This document shows, one piece after another, positions 1 to 9,550 of a DNA stretch of 64,000 bases. A program made the translations under genes and the position numbers. How positions within the stretch are numbered: position 1 is the first letter of the stretch; each line of letters opens with the position of its first letter. This DNA is from Myxococcales bacterium (GTDB lineage: Bacteria; Myxococcota; B64-G9). Under the pieces are notes generated by a model. That model searched no databases. It saw only the letters and a program-made list of their open reading frames with translations, and was not told where the DNA came from. The stretch spans positions 62,001 through 126,000 of the forward strand of contig JAAZNF010000087.1 of NCBI GenBank assembly GCA_012798435.1. Direction: 5' to 3'.

Positions 1-2
1 GG

Positions 3-1805
3 AACGGCAACCCCCTGGCCCTGTCGATCATGACCGACTCGCTGTTTGCCGTCCCCCGGGAAGTGGTGGACGCGGAGCGCACCGCCCGCGAGCTGTCGAA
101 AGCGCTGGGCCTGCCCGAGGCGGCGCTGAAGAAGAAGCTGTCTTCCCAGAAGCATTTCGTGTGGATCCAGCGGCGGCTCCCACCGGACGAGGCCGAGCGG
201 ATCCGGTCGCTCAAGCTTGCGGGGCTGCATTTCACCCGGGAGAGCCGGCGCTTCTATCCGGCGCGCGAACTGGGCGCCTCGGTGATCGGATTCGCCGGGG
301 ATGGCCGGGGCCTGGAGGGCCTGGAGCTGCTGTTCGATGGCAACTTGCGGGGAACCCAGGTCATGGCGCAGGGGCTGCGCGACGCCCGGCAGCAGATGCT
401 GCTGGCCGAGGGGCTAGGCGCGCGCGAGTCCAGTGGTGGTGGCACGGTGGTCACCACCCTGGATCTGACCCTGCAGGAGATCGCGGAGCGGGAGCTTGCG
501 CGCGCCGTGCTCGAGTCTCGGGCCGCGGGCGGCAGCGTGGTGCTCATGGATCCGATGACCGGAGAGATCCTGGCCCTGGCTAACCTGCCGGGTTTCAACC
601 CCAACACCTTCGGCAAGGTCCGCCCCGAGCAGAGGCGCAACCGGGCGCTGGTGGACTGTTTCGAGCCGGGCTCCACCATGAAGAGCATCGTGGTGGCCGA
701 GGCGCTGGAGGCCGGTCTGCTGCGTCCCAATGAGACCATCGACTGCCGGGCGGGTGGGCTTTCGGTGAGCGGCCACGTCATCAACGACTCGCATCCCCAG
801 GGGGCCGTGCCGCTGTCGCTGCGGGATGTGCTGGTGCGATCGAGCAACGTGGGCATGGCTCGCATCGGGCTGCGTCTGGGGCGAGAGCGGCTGCACGATG
901 CGCTGCGGAACTGGGGTTTCGGACAGCGCAGCCAGACGGGCTTTCCGGGAGAGGGTGCCTGTCCCCTGCGTCCGGCGCGATCCTGGCCGGAGGTCGAGGT
1001 GGCCACGGCGTCGTTCGGACAAGGGGTGAGCGTCACCGCGGTGCAGCTGGCCGCAGCCTACGCCGCCCTGGCGAACGGGGGTGTGCTGATGCAGCCGCTC
1101 CTGGTGAAGGAGATCCGGGGAGCGCGTGATCAGGTGTTGCAGCGCTTCGAGCCCGAGCCGCTGGGGCGGGTCGTGAGCGAGAAACATGCCGAGACGCTCC
1201 GGGGAATGTTGGAGGGCGTGGTGGAGCCGGGTGGAACCGGCACCGCCGCGGCCGTCCCGGGCTTCCGGGTGGCCGGCAAGACCGGCACGGCGCAAAAAGC
1301 CGATCCCTTGATCGGGGGATATTCCAAGGACAAGCGCATCGCCTCCTTTGTCGGATTCGTGCCTTCCCGGCGGCCTCGGCTGGTCATCCTGGTGGTGGTG
1401 GACGAGCCTGCCACCAGCCCCTTCGGTGGCGTGGTGGCGGCGCCCGTGTTCGCCCGCATCGCGGAGGCGGCGTTGCCGTACCTGGGGGTGTTCCCCGACT
1501 CGCTGGTGGCCGGCACCCCGATCCTGGAGACGCCTCGCACCCCACCGGCTCGGGAAAGCCTTCCCCTTCTGGATGATGAGCCCGAGCCGGAGCCAACGTT
1601 GGCCCAGGGAACCAGCCTGGTGGTCCCCGATGTGCAGGGCCTTTCCCTGCGCGAGGCGTTGCGGCGCCTGGGGCAACGCGGGCTGGAGGCCGTGGCCCAG
1701 GGATACGGGCGCGTAAAGAGGCAAGCGCCGGGTGCGGGGACCTCCACCCAGCCGCTCGCCCGGGTTCAGCTCATCCTGGATCGCGGAGAGGGGGCCGTGC
1801 CATGA
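3..1805 (+). CDS. ftsI: FtsI/PBP3 peptidoglycan transpeptidase with C-terminal PASTA domain (5' partial)
   Basis: Septal class B penicillin-binding protein that cross-links peptidoglycan stems in the periplasm. The reading frame is already open at the left edge and reads NGNPLALS just before the first internal ATG (base 30), a stretch typical of the FtsI N-terminal region, so the start and the membrane anchor lie outside the window. Numbered from the ATG at 30, the three transpeptidase motifs are STMK (215-218, nucleophile Ser215), SSN (271-273) and KTG (417-419). About 55 C-terminal residues form one PASTA-like repeat (VVPDVQGLSLREA and following). The stop overlaps the murE start as ATGA. 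Position at the head of the dcw genes and the PASTA tail favour FtsI over PBP2. Confidence 0.95.
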   Translation, partial: NGNPLALSIMTDSLFAVPREVVDAERTARELSKALGLPEAALKKKLSSQKHFVWIQRRLPPDEAERIRSLKLAGLHFTRESRRFYPARELGASVIGFAGDGRGLEGLELLFDGNLRGTQVMAQGLRDARQQMLLAEGLGARESSGGGTVVTTLDLTLQEIAERELARAVLESRAAGGSVVLMDPMTGEILALANLPGFNPNTFGKVRPEQRRNRALVDCFEPGSTMKSIVVAEALEAGLLRPNETIDCRAGGLSVSGHVINDSHPQGAVPLSLRDVLVRSSNVGMARIGLRLGRERLHDALRNWGFGQRSQTGFPGEGACPLRPARSWPEVEVATASFGQGVSVTAVQLAAAYAALANGGVLMQPLLVKEIRGARDQVLQRFEPEPLGRVVSEKHAETLRGMLEGVVEPGGTGTAAAVPGFRVAGKTGTAQKADPLIGGYSKDKRIASFVGFVPSRRPRLVILVVVDEPATSPFGGVVAAPVFARIAEAALPYLGVFPDSLVAGTPILETPRTPPARESLPLLDDEPEPEPTLAQGTSLVVPDVQGLSLREALRRLGQRGLEAVAQGYGRVKRQAPGAGTSTQPLARVQLILDRGEGAVP

Positions 1806-3349
1806 ATCGTCGCGGCCTCCAGCTGCGAGAGCTACTCTGTGATCTCCAGCCACTCGGCGTCGAGGGGGACGATGGGGTGTCGATCCGAAATCTTGCGACA
1901 GACTCGCGGCGGGTGCAGCCGGGCGATCTGTTCGTGGCCCTGGTGGGAGAGCACGTGGACGGCCACCGCTTCCTGGAACAAGCCGCTGGGCGGGGAGCGG
2001 TTGCCGCAGTGGTGGAGCGCGCGCTGCCAAGGGGTCGCCTGCCCGCCCTGGTTCGGGTGGAACGTACCCGGACGGCGCTGGCCCGCGCGGCGGTTCGGTT
2101 GCATGACGCCCCCTCCCGCGCCGTGGAGCTCATCGGCATCACCGGGACCAAGGGCAAGACCACGGTGGCGTTCCTGCTCGAGTCCGTCCTCCGTGCGGCG
2201 GGCGGCCGGCCCGGGGTGATCGGCACCCTCGGCGCGCGTTTCGGGCAGCGACAGCTTCCGACCGAACACACCACGCCGGAGGCGCCCGAGCTTCAGGCGC
2301 GGCTGGCCGAGATGCGGGACGCCGGCGCGACTCACGTGGCCATGGAGGTTTCCTCCCATGCGCTGGAGCTGGAGCGGACGCGCGGCACGGACTTTCGAGC
2401 CGGGGTGTTCACCAACCTGGGCCGCGATCACCTGGACTTCCACGGCGATCCGGCGCGCTACGCCGCCGCCAAGCGGCTGTTGTTCTCTCGCGAGCTCGCC
2501 GAGAGCCGGGCCCGGGACAAGGTGGCCATCGTCAACTTGGATGATCCACATGCCCCGCTCATGATCGATGGCTTTGCCGGCCGCGTGCTCTCCTTTGGTT
2601 TTCGAGAAGAAGCAGATGTGCGGCCGGTGGAGGTGGAGGAACGCGGGCTCGCGGGAGCGCGGCTACGCCTCTCCTTCCCGGGCGGCATCCAGGAGGTGAT
2701 CTGCCCGCTGCCGGGTCGCCACAACCTGTACAATTTCCTGGCCGCCTTCGCCTGCGGCCTGGCGCTGGGGCTGCCGCCCGCCGCCGTCTCGGCGGGTCTG
2801 GCGGGCGCCCCGCCGGTGCCGGGCCGGCTGGAGCGGGTGCCCGCGGCGGCCGGGCCGTCGGTGTTCGTGGACTACGCGCATACCCCGGAGGCCCTGGAAG
2901 CCGTGATGGCCACGCTGCGGCCCTTGTGCCGCGGCCGGCTGTGGGTGGTGTTCGGCTGCGGCGGGGATCGCGACGGTGGCAAGAGGCCGTTGATGGGGGC
3001 GGTCGCCGCGAGGGGAGCGGACCGCGTGGTGGTGACCTCGGACAATCCGCGCAGCGAAGATCCCATCGCCATCATCGAGGCCATCCTGCCTGGGCTCCGT
3101 CAGGCGGGCGGGCGAGAGGGCACCTGGCTCGAGGCGGGGAGTGGTGAGGCCGGTGTTTTCGTCATCGAGCCGGACCGGCGTCAGGCCATCCAGCGCACGG
3201 TGGCTCTGGCGAATGATGCGGACGTGGTGCTCATCGCCGGCAAGGGGCACGAGGACTACCAGATCCTGGGCGCGGTGCGGACACACTTCGACGACCGGGA
3301 AGAAGCCCAGAAGGCATTGGAACAGAAAGGAAGCGCACTCCGCTCATGA
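1802..3349 (+). CDS. murE: UDP-MurNAc-L-Ala-D-Glu ligase, probably meso-diaminopimelate adding
   Basis: Cytoplasmic Mur ligase adding the third stem amino acid to the UDP-MurNAc dipeptide using ATP. The 515 residues have the normal three-domain layout: an N-terminal UDP-binding domain (about 20-100), a central ATPase with P-loop GTKGKTT (115-121), and a C-terminal ligase domain. The motif DNPR at 414-417 is the known signature for meso-diaminopimelate selection, so the wall is predicted to be the usual Gram-negative type. The gene overlaps ftsI and murF by ATGA at both ends, indicating translational coupling. Confidence 0.96.
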   Translation: MNRRGLQLRELLCDLQPLGVEGDDGVSIRNLATDSRRVQPGDLFVALVGEHVDGHRFLEQAAGRGAVAAVVERALPRGRLPALVRVERTRTALARAAVRLHDAPSRAVELIGITGTKGKTTVAFLLESVLRAAGGRPGVIGTLGARFGQRQLPTEHTTPEAPELQARLAEMRDAGATHVAMEVSSHALELERTRGTDFRAGVFTNLGRDHLDFHGDPARYAAAKRLLFSRELAESRARDKVAIVNLDDPHAPLMIDGFAGRVLSFGFREEADVRPVEVEERGLAGARLRLSFPGGIQEVICPLPGRHNLYNFLAAFACGLALGLPPAAVSAGLAGAPPVPGRLERVPAAAGPSVFVDYAHTPEALEAVMATLRPLCRGRLWVVFGCGGDRDGGKRPLMGAVAARGADRVVVTSDNPRSEDPIAIIEAILPGLRQAGGREGTWLEAGSGEAGVFVIEPDRRQAIQRTVALANDADVVLIAGKGHEDYQILGAVRTHFDDREEAQKALEQKGSALRS

Positions 3350-4788
3350 CCAACGGTGGATCCACCCGGACGTTGTGCAGCGCGCGGCAGCTGGCCGAGA
3401 CGACCGGCGGGACGCTGGTCCAGGGCCCGGCCGACGCGGTGTGTGGGGCGGTGACCACCGATAGCCGGCGCGTGCAGCCCGGGTCGCTGTTCGTGGCCCT
3501 GCGCGGCGAGCGCTTCGATGGAGCGAAGTTCTGCGCCCAGGCGGCCGGCGGCGGAGCTTCCCTGGTGCTGGTTTCGCGCGAGGCCTGGGAGCAGGGCCTC
3601 CCGGGAGCCCTGCCGCCGCATGTGGCCGTGGTCAGCGTGAGCGACACCTTGCGTGCGCTGGGGGACCTGGCGGCCTGGCACCGCAGCCGTTTTCGGGTGG
3701 GCCTGGTGGGCATCACCGGCTCCAACGGCAAGACCACCACCAAGTTCATGACCGTGGCCGTCCTGGGGGGACCGGCCGGGGTGCTCTTCAATCGCGGCAA
3801 CCTCAACAACCTGGTGGGGATGCCGCGTGCGCTACTGGAACTCGATGAGACGCATCACCATGTGGTGATGGAGATGGGGATGAACGCTCCGGGGGAGATC
3901 CGGCGCCTGGCGTCCATCGCGCGTCCGCAGGTGGGCGTGATCACCAACGTTCATCCCGCTCACCTGGCCGGCCTGGGAACGCTGCAAGCGGTGGCGGATG
4001 CCAAGGGGGAGCTGTTCGAGGTCCTCACCGCCCGCGACACGGCCGTGGTGAACGCCGATGATCCGCTGGTGCTATCCCTGATGGCGCGGACGAACGCTTC
4101 GCAGATCCGATTCGGACGCGCCCCGCACGCGGAGGTGCGCTTGCTCGCCGCGCGAGCGGATGGGGCCGGGGTCCGTGGCACGCTGTCCATCCAGGGCCGC
4201 CAGATCGAGGTGCATCTCGGCCGCCCGGGCTTGCACAACCTGCACAACGCCGCGGCGGCCGCGGCGGTGGGTTTGGCGCTCGGCGTGACGCCGGAGGCCA
4301 TCGCCGAGCGGCTGCCCCGGACGCCGTTCGCCCCGCTGCGAATGGAACCGCTCGTGCTGGCTGGCGCCACGGTGTTGGTGGATTGCTACAACGCCAATCC
4401 TCGCTCGATGCAGGCGGCGTTGGAGACGCTGCGCGAGGTGGCCGGTTCCTCCCCGCGCCTGGCCCTGCTGGGCGAGATGCGGGAGCTGGGTCCGGCCAGC
4501 GCCGATCTCCACCGGCAGGTCGGGCGGGCGGCGGCCCAGGCCGGGGTCGGGGAGCTATGCGTGTTTGGCGAGTCGGCCGGCGAGATGCTTCGGGGCGCGG
4601 CGGAGGGTGGACTTGAGAACGCGCGCCAGGTCACGGAGGTGGAGGAGGCCGCGGCGTGGCTGGAGCAGCGGCTGCGACCGGGGAACTTCGTGCTGGTGAA
4701 GGGATCGCGTGGGGTGGCCCTGGAGCGCGTCGTCCGCGCGGTGGCCGCCCGGTTGGGCCGGGACTGGGATCCCGTTCACGAGGATTGA
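3346..4788 (+). CDS. murF: UDP-MurNAc-tripeptide D-Ala-D-Ala ligase
   Basis: Mur ligase that completes the cytoplasmic UDP-MurNAc-pentapeptide by adding D-Ala-D-Ala. It has the MurF N-terminal domain (a TDSRRVQPGSLFVAL block near residue 40), the central P-loop GSNGKTT (125-131) and the VLVDCYNANPRSMQ block of the C-terminal half. At 480 residues it is slightly longer than the Escherichia coli enzyme. Starts inside the murE stop (ATGA) and is followed three bases later by mraY. Paralogous to murE, murD and murC of the same cluster; order and the NANP motif separate it from them. Confidence 0.96.
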   Translation: MTNGGSTRTLCSARQLAETTGGTLVQGPADAVCGAVTTDSRRVQPGSLFVALRGERFDGAKFCAQAAGGGASLVLVSREAWEQGLPGALPPHVAVVSVSDTLRALGDLAAWHRSRFRVGLVGITGSNGKTTTKFMTVAVLGGPAGVLFNRGNLNNLVGMPRALLELDETHHHVVMEMGMNAPGEIRRLASIARPQVGVITNVHPAHLAGLGTLQAVADAKGELFEVLTARDTAVVNADDPLVLSLMARTNASQIRFGRAPHAEVRLLAARADGAGVRGTLSIQGRQIEVHLGRPGLHNLHNAAAAAAVGLALGVTPEAIAERLPRTPFAPLRMEPLVLAGATVLVDCYNANPRSMQAALETLREVAGSSPRLALLGEMRELGPASADLHRQVGRAAAQAGVGELCVFGESAGEMLRGAAEGGLENARQVTEVEEAAAWLEQRLRPGNFVLVKGSRGVALERVVRAVAARLGRDWDPVHED

Positions 4789-4791
4789 GCG

Positions 4792-5904
4792 ATGCTCTAC
4801 TACCTCTTCTACCAGTACGACCGTTGGATCAACGTGGTGCGCTATCCCTCTTTCCGCGCGCTGGCAGCCGGGGGCACGGCGTTGATCCTGGGTCTTCTCC
4901 TGTACCCACCCTTCATCCGCTGGCTCAAGCGGGTGCAGGCCGGGGTGAGCAACGTGCGCGAGGACACCCCCGAAACCCACAAGGCCAAGGCCGGTACACC
5001 CTCCATGGGCGGGCTGCTGCTGCTGGTGACCATTCTGTCGAGCTGCCTTCTTTGGGGCGATCTGACCAACCTCAATTTCTGGGTGGTGGTGGTGATGACC
5101 ACCTGCTTCGGGCTGGTGGGCTTCATCGACGACTACCGCAAGCTGCGCCAGCGGAACTCCAAGGGCCTGCCCGGGAAGGCCCGATTGCTGCTGCAGTTTT
5201 TCATCAGCGGCAGCCTGGTGTCGGTGCTCTACTTCTTCACGGATTTCGACTCGCGGGTGTCCTTCCCCGTCGTCAACTTCGAGGTCTTCAACCCGGACAT
5301 CGGGGTATTTTACATCCTGTTCGCGGTGGTGGTGGTGGTGGGCACCGCCAACGCGGCGAACCTCACCGACGGGCTCGACGGGCTGGCCATCGGACCAGCC
5401 ATCACCTCGGCCTTCACCTTCCTGGTCCTCTCCTACGCCGCGGGAACGGTGCTCAAGATGAAGGGCTGGCCCGCCGGCGTCGAGTTCAACATCGCCGACT
5501 ACCTGCGCATCCCCCACATCCCCGGCGCCGCGGAGCTCACCGTCTTCTGCGCCGCCATCATGGGGGCCGGGGTCAGCTTCCTGTGGTACAACACCTACCC
5601 GGCCTCGGTATTCATGGGGGACGTGGGATCGCTTTCCTTGGGGGCGGGCCTGGGTACGCTGGCGGTGCTCACCAAGAACGAGATCGTGTCTGCGATCATC
5701 CACGGGGTGTTTCTCATCGAGATCCTCTCGGTGATGATCCAGGTGGTTTCGTTTCAGCTCACGGGAAAGCGGGTGTTCCGCATGGCGCCGCTACACCACC
5801 ACTACGAGCTGCTGGGCTGGGCCGAACCCAAGATCATCGTCCGTTTCTGGGTAGTGTCGACCATGCTGGCGCTGGTGGGCATCGCCAGTTTGAAGTTGCG
5901 CTGA
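4792..5904 (+). CDS. mraY: Phospho-MurNAc-pentapeptide transferase (lipid I synthase)
   Basis: Polytopic inner-membrane enzyme that moves phospho-MurNAc-pentapeptide to undecaprenyl phosphate, making lipid I. The 370 residues contain many hydrophobic helices and the family motifs: an EDTPETHKAKAGTPSMGG segment near residue 60, the catalytic Asp pair at 113-114 (IDDYRK), NLTDGLDGL at 190-198 and the MGDVGSLSLG block. An HHHYEL block near the C-terminus is also typical. Start ATG follows murF by three bases. Confidence 0.97.
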   Translation: MLYYLFYQYDRWINVVRYPSFRALAAGGTALILGLLLYPPFIRWLKRVQAGVSNVREDTPETHKAKAGTPSMGGLLLLVTILSSCLLWGDLTNLNFWVVVVMTTCFGLVGFIDDYRKLRQRNSKGLPGKARLLLQFFISGSLVSVLYFFTDFDSRVSFPVVNFEVFNPDIGVFYILFAVVVVVGTANAANLTDGLDGLAIGPAITSAFTFLVLSYAAGTVLKMKGWPAGVEFNIADYLRIPHIPGAAELTVFCAAIMGAGVSFLWYNTYPASVFMGDVGSLSLGAGLGTLAVLTKNEIVSAIIHGVFLIEILSVMIQVVSFQLTGKRVFRMAPLHHHYELLGWAEPKIIVRFWVVSTMLALVGIASLKLR

Positions 5905-5913
5905 GGAACGAGA

Positions 5914-7293
5914 ATGGACGGATGGCAGGAAATCCTTGGCCGACTCGCCGGCCGCCGGGTGCTGGTGCTGGGCCTCGCTCGAAGCGGCCAGGCCGCCGCG
6001 CGCTGGCTCGCCCAAAGGGGCGCTCGAGTGACGGGCGTCGATCGGAGGGCAGACGCGGCTTCGGGCACGAGGCTGGCGGAGGCAGGCGTGGAGCTGGTTC
6101 TCGGGTCCGAGCCCGCAGACCGCCTCGAGGGGTGCGAGCTAATGGTCCTGAGCCCCGGCGTGCATCTCGACCACCCCTTGGTCCAGGAGGCGCAGCGCCT
6201 GGGGATCCCGGTGCTCGGGGAACTCGAGCTGGCGGCGCGGCTGCTGAGCGCCCCCATGCTGGCGGTGACTGGCACCAACGGAAAGTCGACGACCACCGCG
6301 TTGTGCGCTCACCTGCTCCGCCGCGCGGGGCACGCGGTGTTCGCCGGCGGCAACCTGGGAGAACCGCTCATCTCGAGCCTCGATCTGCCGACGCCGGACT
6401 GGGCGGTGGTCGAGGTGTCGAGCTACCAGCTCGAGCAGTTGAGCCAGCCCGGGGTCCTGGTGCCCTCCATCGCCGTCTGGCTCAACCTCACCCCGGACCA
6501 CCTGGATCGCCACCGGAGCATCGAGCGCTACGCGGACTGCAAGCGGCGTCTCTTCGAGGGCCAGGGTTCACGCGAGAGCGGTGTCTTTTTCGCGGACGAC
6601 CCCGAGGTTTTCTCCAGGGCGCAGGGCCTGTGTTGTCGCCGGCGTCTCTTCGGCCGGGAGGCGCGGCACCTGGCGGCGGGAGACATCCTCATCCAGGGCC
6701 GGACCTTGCACGCGGTGGGGCAAGGCGTCCGCTGGCATCTTCCCGCCGATCGGCTGCTGGGCGATCACAACGTGGAAAACGCGGCGGCCGCGGTGTTGGC
6801 CACGCGGGAGGCCGGCCTGTTGCCCGACGCGATTCAGCAGGGCCTGCTGGACTTCGTCGGACTGCCCCACCGGCTGGAGCTGGTGGCCGAGCGGGACGGG
6901 GTACGCTACGTCAACGACTCCAAGGGAACCAATGTGGACTCGGTGGTGCGCTCCCTGTCCAGCTTCGGCGCGTCCCCAATCGTGTGGATCGCCGGAGGCC
7001 GGGGCAAGGGCGCGCCCTATACGCCGTTGCGGCCCCTGATCCAGGCGCATGTCCGGCACATGATCCTGCTGGGCGAGGATGCGGAGCGGATGGAGCGAGA
7101 GCTGGCCGGTTGCGCCGCCTGCTCCCGCGTCGAAGACCTTTCACGGGCGGTCGCCCTGGCCCGCCGGTTGGCGCGGCCCGGCGAGGTGGTGCTGCTCAGC
7201 CCGGCCTGCGCCTCGTTCGACATGTTCCGGGACTTCGAGGAGCGCGGCGAGGTTTTCCGGCGCCTGGTGCTCGCGGGCGGGGAGGGCGCATGA
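5914..7293 (+). CDS. murD: UDP-MurNAc-L-Ala D-glutamate ligase
   Basis: Mur ligase adding D-Glu, the second stem residue. It has an N-terminal Rossmann-like UDP-binding domain (VLVLGLARSGQAAARW), a P-loop GTNGKST at 120-126, a NLTPDHLDRH block and a YVNDSKGTN block that opens the ligase domain. At 459 residues the length is normal for MurD. It begins nine bases after mraY and its stop overlaps the ftsW start (ATGA), so it sits in the same coupled operon. Confidence 0.96.
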   Translation: MDGWQEILGRLAGRRVLVLGLARSGQAAARWLAQRGARVTGVDRRADAASGTRLAEAGVELVLGSEPADRLEGCELMVLSPGVHLDHPLVQEAQRLGIPVLGELELAARLLSAPMLAVTGTNGKSTTTALCAHLLRRAGHAVFAGGNLGEPLISSLDLPTPDWAVVEVSSYQLEQLSQPGVLVPSIAVWLNLTPDHLDRHRSIERYADCKRRLFEGQGSRESGVFFADDPEVFSRAQGLCCRRRLFGREARHLAAGDILIQGRTLHAVGQGVRWHLPADRLLGDHNVENAAAAVLATREAGLLPDAIQQGLLDFVGLPHRLELVAERDGVRYVNDSKGTNVDSVVRSLSSFGASPIVWIAGGRGKGAPYTPLRPLIQAHVRHMILLGEDAERMERELAGCAACSRVEDLSRAVALARRLARPGEVVLLSPACASFDMFRDFEERGEVFRRLVLAGGEGA

Positions 7294-8420
7294 ACCAGCG
7301 GCCCCAGGTCGACGGCGTGCTCTTCTTGGCCGTGATGGCCTTGCTGGCCTTCGGGCTCATCATGGTCTACAGCAGCAGCGCCGTGTTCGCCGAGGACCGG
7401 TACGGTGACGCCTGGTACTTCGTCAAGCGACAGGTGATCTTCGTCGCCATCGGCCTGCTGGCCATGCTGGCCGCGCTGCGGCTCGGGTACCAGCGCCTGG
7501 TGCGGCTGGGGTTTGCGTTGCTCCTCTTCACCGTGATCCTTTTGGTGCTGGTGTTGATCCCGGGCCTGGGCAGCACCGCTGGCGGCTCCTCGCGCTGGTT
7601 CCGGGTGGGCTCGTTTGGGTTCCAACCTGGCGAGCTGGCCAAGGTCGCCTTCGTGATCTTCCTGGCGGTGTCGCTGACCCGACGCAAGGAGCATATCCAG
7701 ACCTTCTCGGCCGGGTTCATGCCGCACCTCGTCATCGCGGGTGTCCTGATCTTGTTGCTTCTGGGGCAGCCGGATTTCGGCACGGCCGCTACCCTGGCCA
7801 TGCTGTTGTTCTTCATGCTCTTCGTGGCGGGCACTCGCCTGAGCTACATCCTGGCGTCGGCGCTGGCCGCCCTGCCGATGGCCTACTTGTTGATCGTGGG
7901 CGAGGGGTACCGGATGCGGAGGCTTCTCGCCTTCCTGGATCCGTGGAGCGACCGGCTGGACAAGGGTTACCAGGTGACCGAGAGCCTCATCTCCTTCGGT
8001 TCCGGCGGCCTGGCCGGCCTCGGACTGGGCGAGGGCAAGCACAAGCTCTTCTTCTTGCCGGCCGCGCACACCGATTTCGTGTTCTCGATGGTGGGAGAGG
8101 AGCTGGGTTTCATCGGGGCCCTATTGGTGCTCGGGCTGTTCGTGGTGGTGGTGTGGCGGGGGTTGCGCGCCGCGCTGCGGGCGCCGGATCTCTTCGGGAC
8201 GTACCTGGCGTTCGGCCTGACCGCGCTGATCGCGCTGCAGGTGCTGATCAACGTGGGAGTGGTGGTGGGGCTGCTGCCCACCAAGGGACTGACGCTGCCG
8301 TTCTTCAGTTACGGTGGCAGCTCGATGATCTGCATGCTGTTCGCCGCCGGGCTCCTGCTGCACGTGTCTGGCAGCGGTTCGGCGTCCGGCCAGGTCGAGT
8401 CGAAACTGACCTGGCCATGA
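7290..8420 (+). CDS. ftsW: SEDS glycosyltransferase FtsW
   Basis: Septal peptidoglycan polymerase of the SEDS family, partner of the FtsI transpeptidase. The 376 residues are mostly hydrophobic with about ten predicted helices. Recognisable blocks are FGLIMVYSSS near the N-terminus, FQPGELAK, the large periplasmic loop with GLGEGKHK and HTDFVFSMVGEELGF, and the C-terminal PFFSYGGSS signature. Start was set at the ATG overlapping the murD stop; the open frame extends far upstream but that part is only a shadow of mraY and murD. Placement between murD and murG marks it as FtsW rather than RodA. Confidence 0.96.
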   Translation: MNQRPQVDGVLFLAVMALLAFGLIMVYSSSAVFAEDRYGDAWYFVKRQVIFVAIGLLAMLAALRLGYQRLVRLGFALLLFTVILLVLVLIPGLGSTAGGSSRWFRVGSFGFQPGELAKVAFVIFLAVSLTRRKEHIQTFSAGFMPHLVIAGVLILLLLGQPDFGTAATLAMLLFFMLFVAGTRLSYILASALAALPMAYLLIVGEGYRMRRLLAFLDPWSDRLDKGYQVTESLISFGSGGLAGLGLGEGKHKLFFLPAAHTDFVFSMVGEELGFIGALLVLGLFVVVVWRGLRAALRAPDLFGTYLAFGLTALIALQVLINVGVVVGLLPTKGLTLPFFSYGGSSMICMLFAAGLLLHVSGSGSASGQVESKLTWP

Positions 8421-9550
8421 AGGGAGTCGCTCGAGTGGGTCTACGTTTGCTCATCGCCGGCGGAGGAACCGGCGGACACTTGTTCCCGGGCATCGCCCTG
8501 GCCGAGGCCGCGATGGCTCGCGGCGAAGGACACCAGATCCTGTTCGTCGGCACCCGCCGCGGAGTCGAGGCCGAGGCTGTCCCCCGGGCGGGCTTTCCGA
8601 TCGAGTTCATCGAGGTGGGGGCTCTCAAGGGACGGGGCGCGCTCGGCTGGCTGCGCGGCCTGCTCGGCATCCCTCGGGCACTGTGGCAGTCGCGCCGGAT
8701 CCTGCGCGCCTTCCGCCCCGACCTGGTGATCGGCGTCGGCGGGTATGCCTCCGGCCCGGTGCTGCTGTGCGCCTGGCTCCAGCGGCGGCCCACGGTGGTG
8801 CTGGAGCAGAACGCCCTGCCGGGGTTCACCAACCGCGTGCTGGGACGATTGGTGCGCCGGGCCTACGTTTCCTTCCCCCAGAGCCTGAAGCACTTCCCTC
8901 GGGGTCGTGCGGTGCTGGCCGGGAATCCGGTGCGCCGGAACCTGGTGGAGAGCCTGCGGGGGGCGCCGCAGGCGCCGGCGGGGACAGGCCTGCTGGTGTT
9001 CGGCGGCTCCCAGGGTGCCGCCGTATTCAACCGCTTGGTGCCCGAGGCGGTGGCGCTTTTGCGCCAGAAGCTGCCGGAGCTGAAGGTGCGGCACCAGACT
9101 GGCCGCAACGAGTTCGAGCGCGTGCGCGCGCGCTACCAGGAGCTGAAGCTCGATGTGGACGTGCAGCCCTTCATCCACGACATGGCCGCCGCTTACCGGG
9201 ACGCCGCGTTGGTGGTGTGCCGCGCCGGGGCCACCACGGTGGCCGAGCTGGCGCTTTGTCGGAAACCCTCGATCCTGGTTCCGTTCCCCCACGCGGCCGA
9301 CAACCACCAGGAATTGAACGCCCGCTCCCTGGCCGACGGCGGCGCGGCCGTGCTGATTCGCCAGGCCGACTTGACGCCGGAGAGCCTGGCCCGGGCCGCC
9401 GGCGAACTGCTCATGGACCAGAACCGGCTTCGCCTCATGGCCGAGGCCGCGGCGCAGGTGGCGCGGCCCGATGCGGCCAATGACATCCTGCAGGACTGCC
9501 TGCGGCTCCTCGGCGCCAGGAGCGATGCTACGGCGGGAGGCGCGACATGA
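8417..9550 (+). CDS. murG: UDP-GlcNAc transferase making lipid II
   Basis: Peripheral inner-membrane GT-B glycosyltransferase that adds GlcNAc to lipid I to give lipid II. It shows the N-terminal glycine loop GGGTGGH, a second glycine-rich loop at FGGSQGA, and the donor-binding segment CRKPSILVPFPHAADNHQ. 377 residues from the ATG that overlaps the ftsW stop; a GTG six codons later is an alternative start. The stop overlaps murC (ATGA). Confidence 0.96.
   Translation: MKGVARVGLRLLIAGGGTGGHLFPGIALAEAAMARGEGHQILFVGTRRGVEAEAVPRAGFPIEFIEVGALKGRGALGWLRGLLGIPRALWQSRRILRAFRPDLVIGVGGYASGPVLLCAWLQRRPTVVLEQNALPGFTNRVLGRLVRRAYVSFPQSLKHFPRGRAVLAGNPVRRNLVESLRGAPQAPAGTGLLVFGGSQGAAVFNRLVPEAVALLRQKLPELKVRHQTGRNEFERVRARYQELKLDVDVQPFIHDMAAAYRDAALVVCRAGATTVAELALCRKPSILVPFPHAADNHQELNARSLADGGAAVLIRQADLTPESLARAAGELLMDQNRLRLMAEAAAQVARPDAANDILQDCLRLLGARSDATAGGAT

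Noticed and set aside
414-2030. 538-codon minus-strand open frame over ftsI and murE
   Set aside because: Antisense to ftsI with intact motifs, no recognisable domains, typical shadow frame of GC-rich coding DNA.
4656-7289. Long open frame running through mraY and murD into ftsW
   Set aside because: Only the ftsW part (from 7290) has family motifs. The upstream part is the wrong frame of mraY and murD and reads as low-complexity Arg/Gly/Pro.
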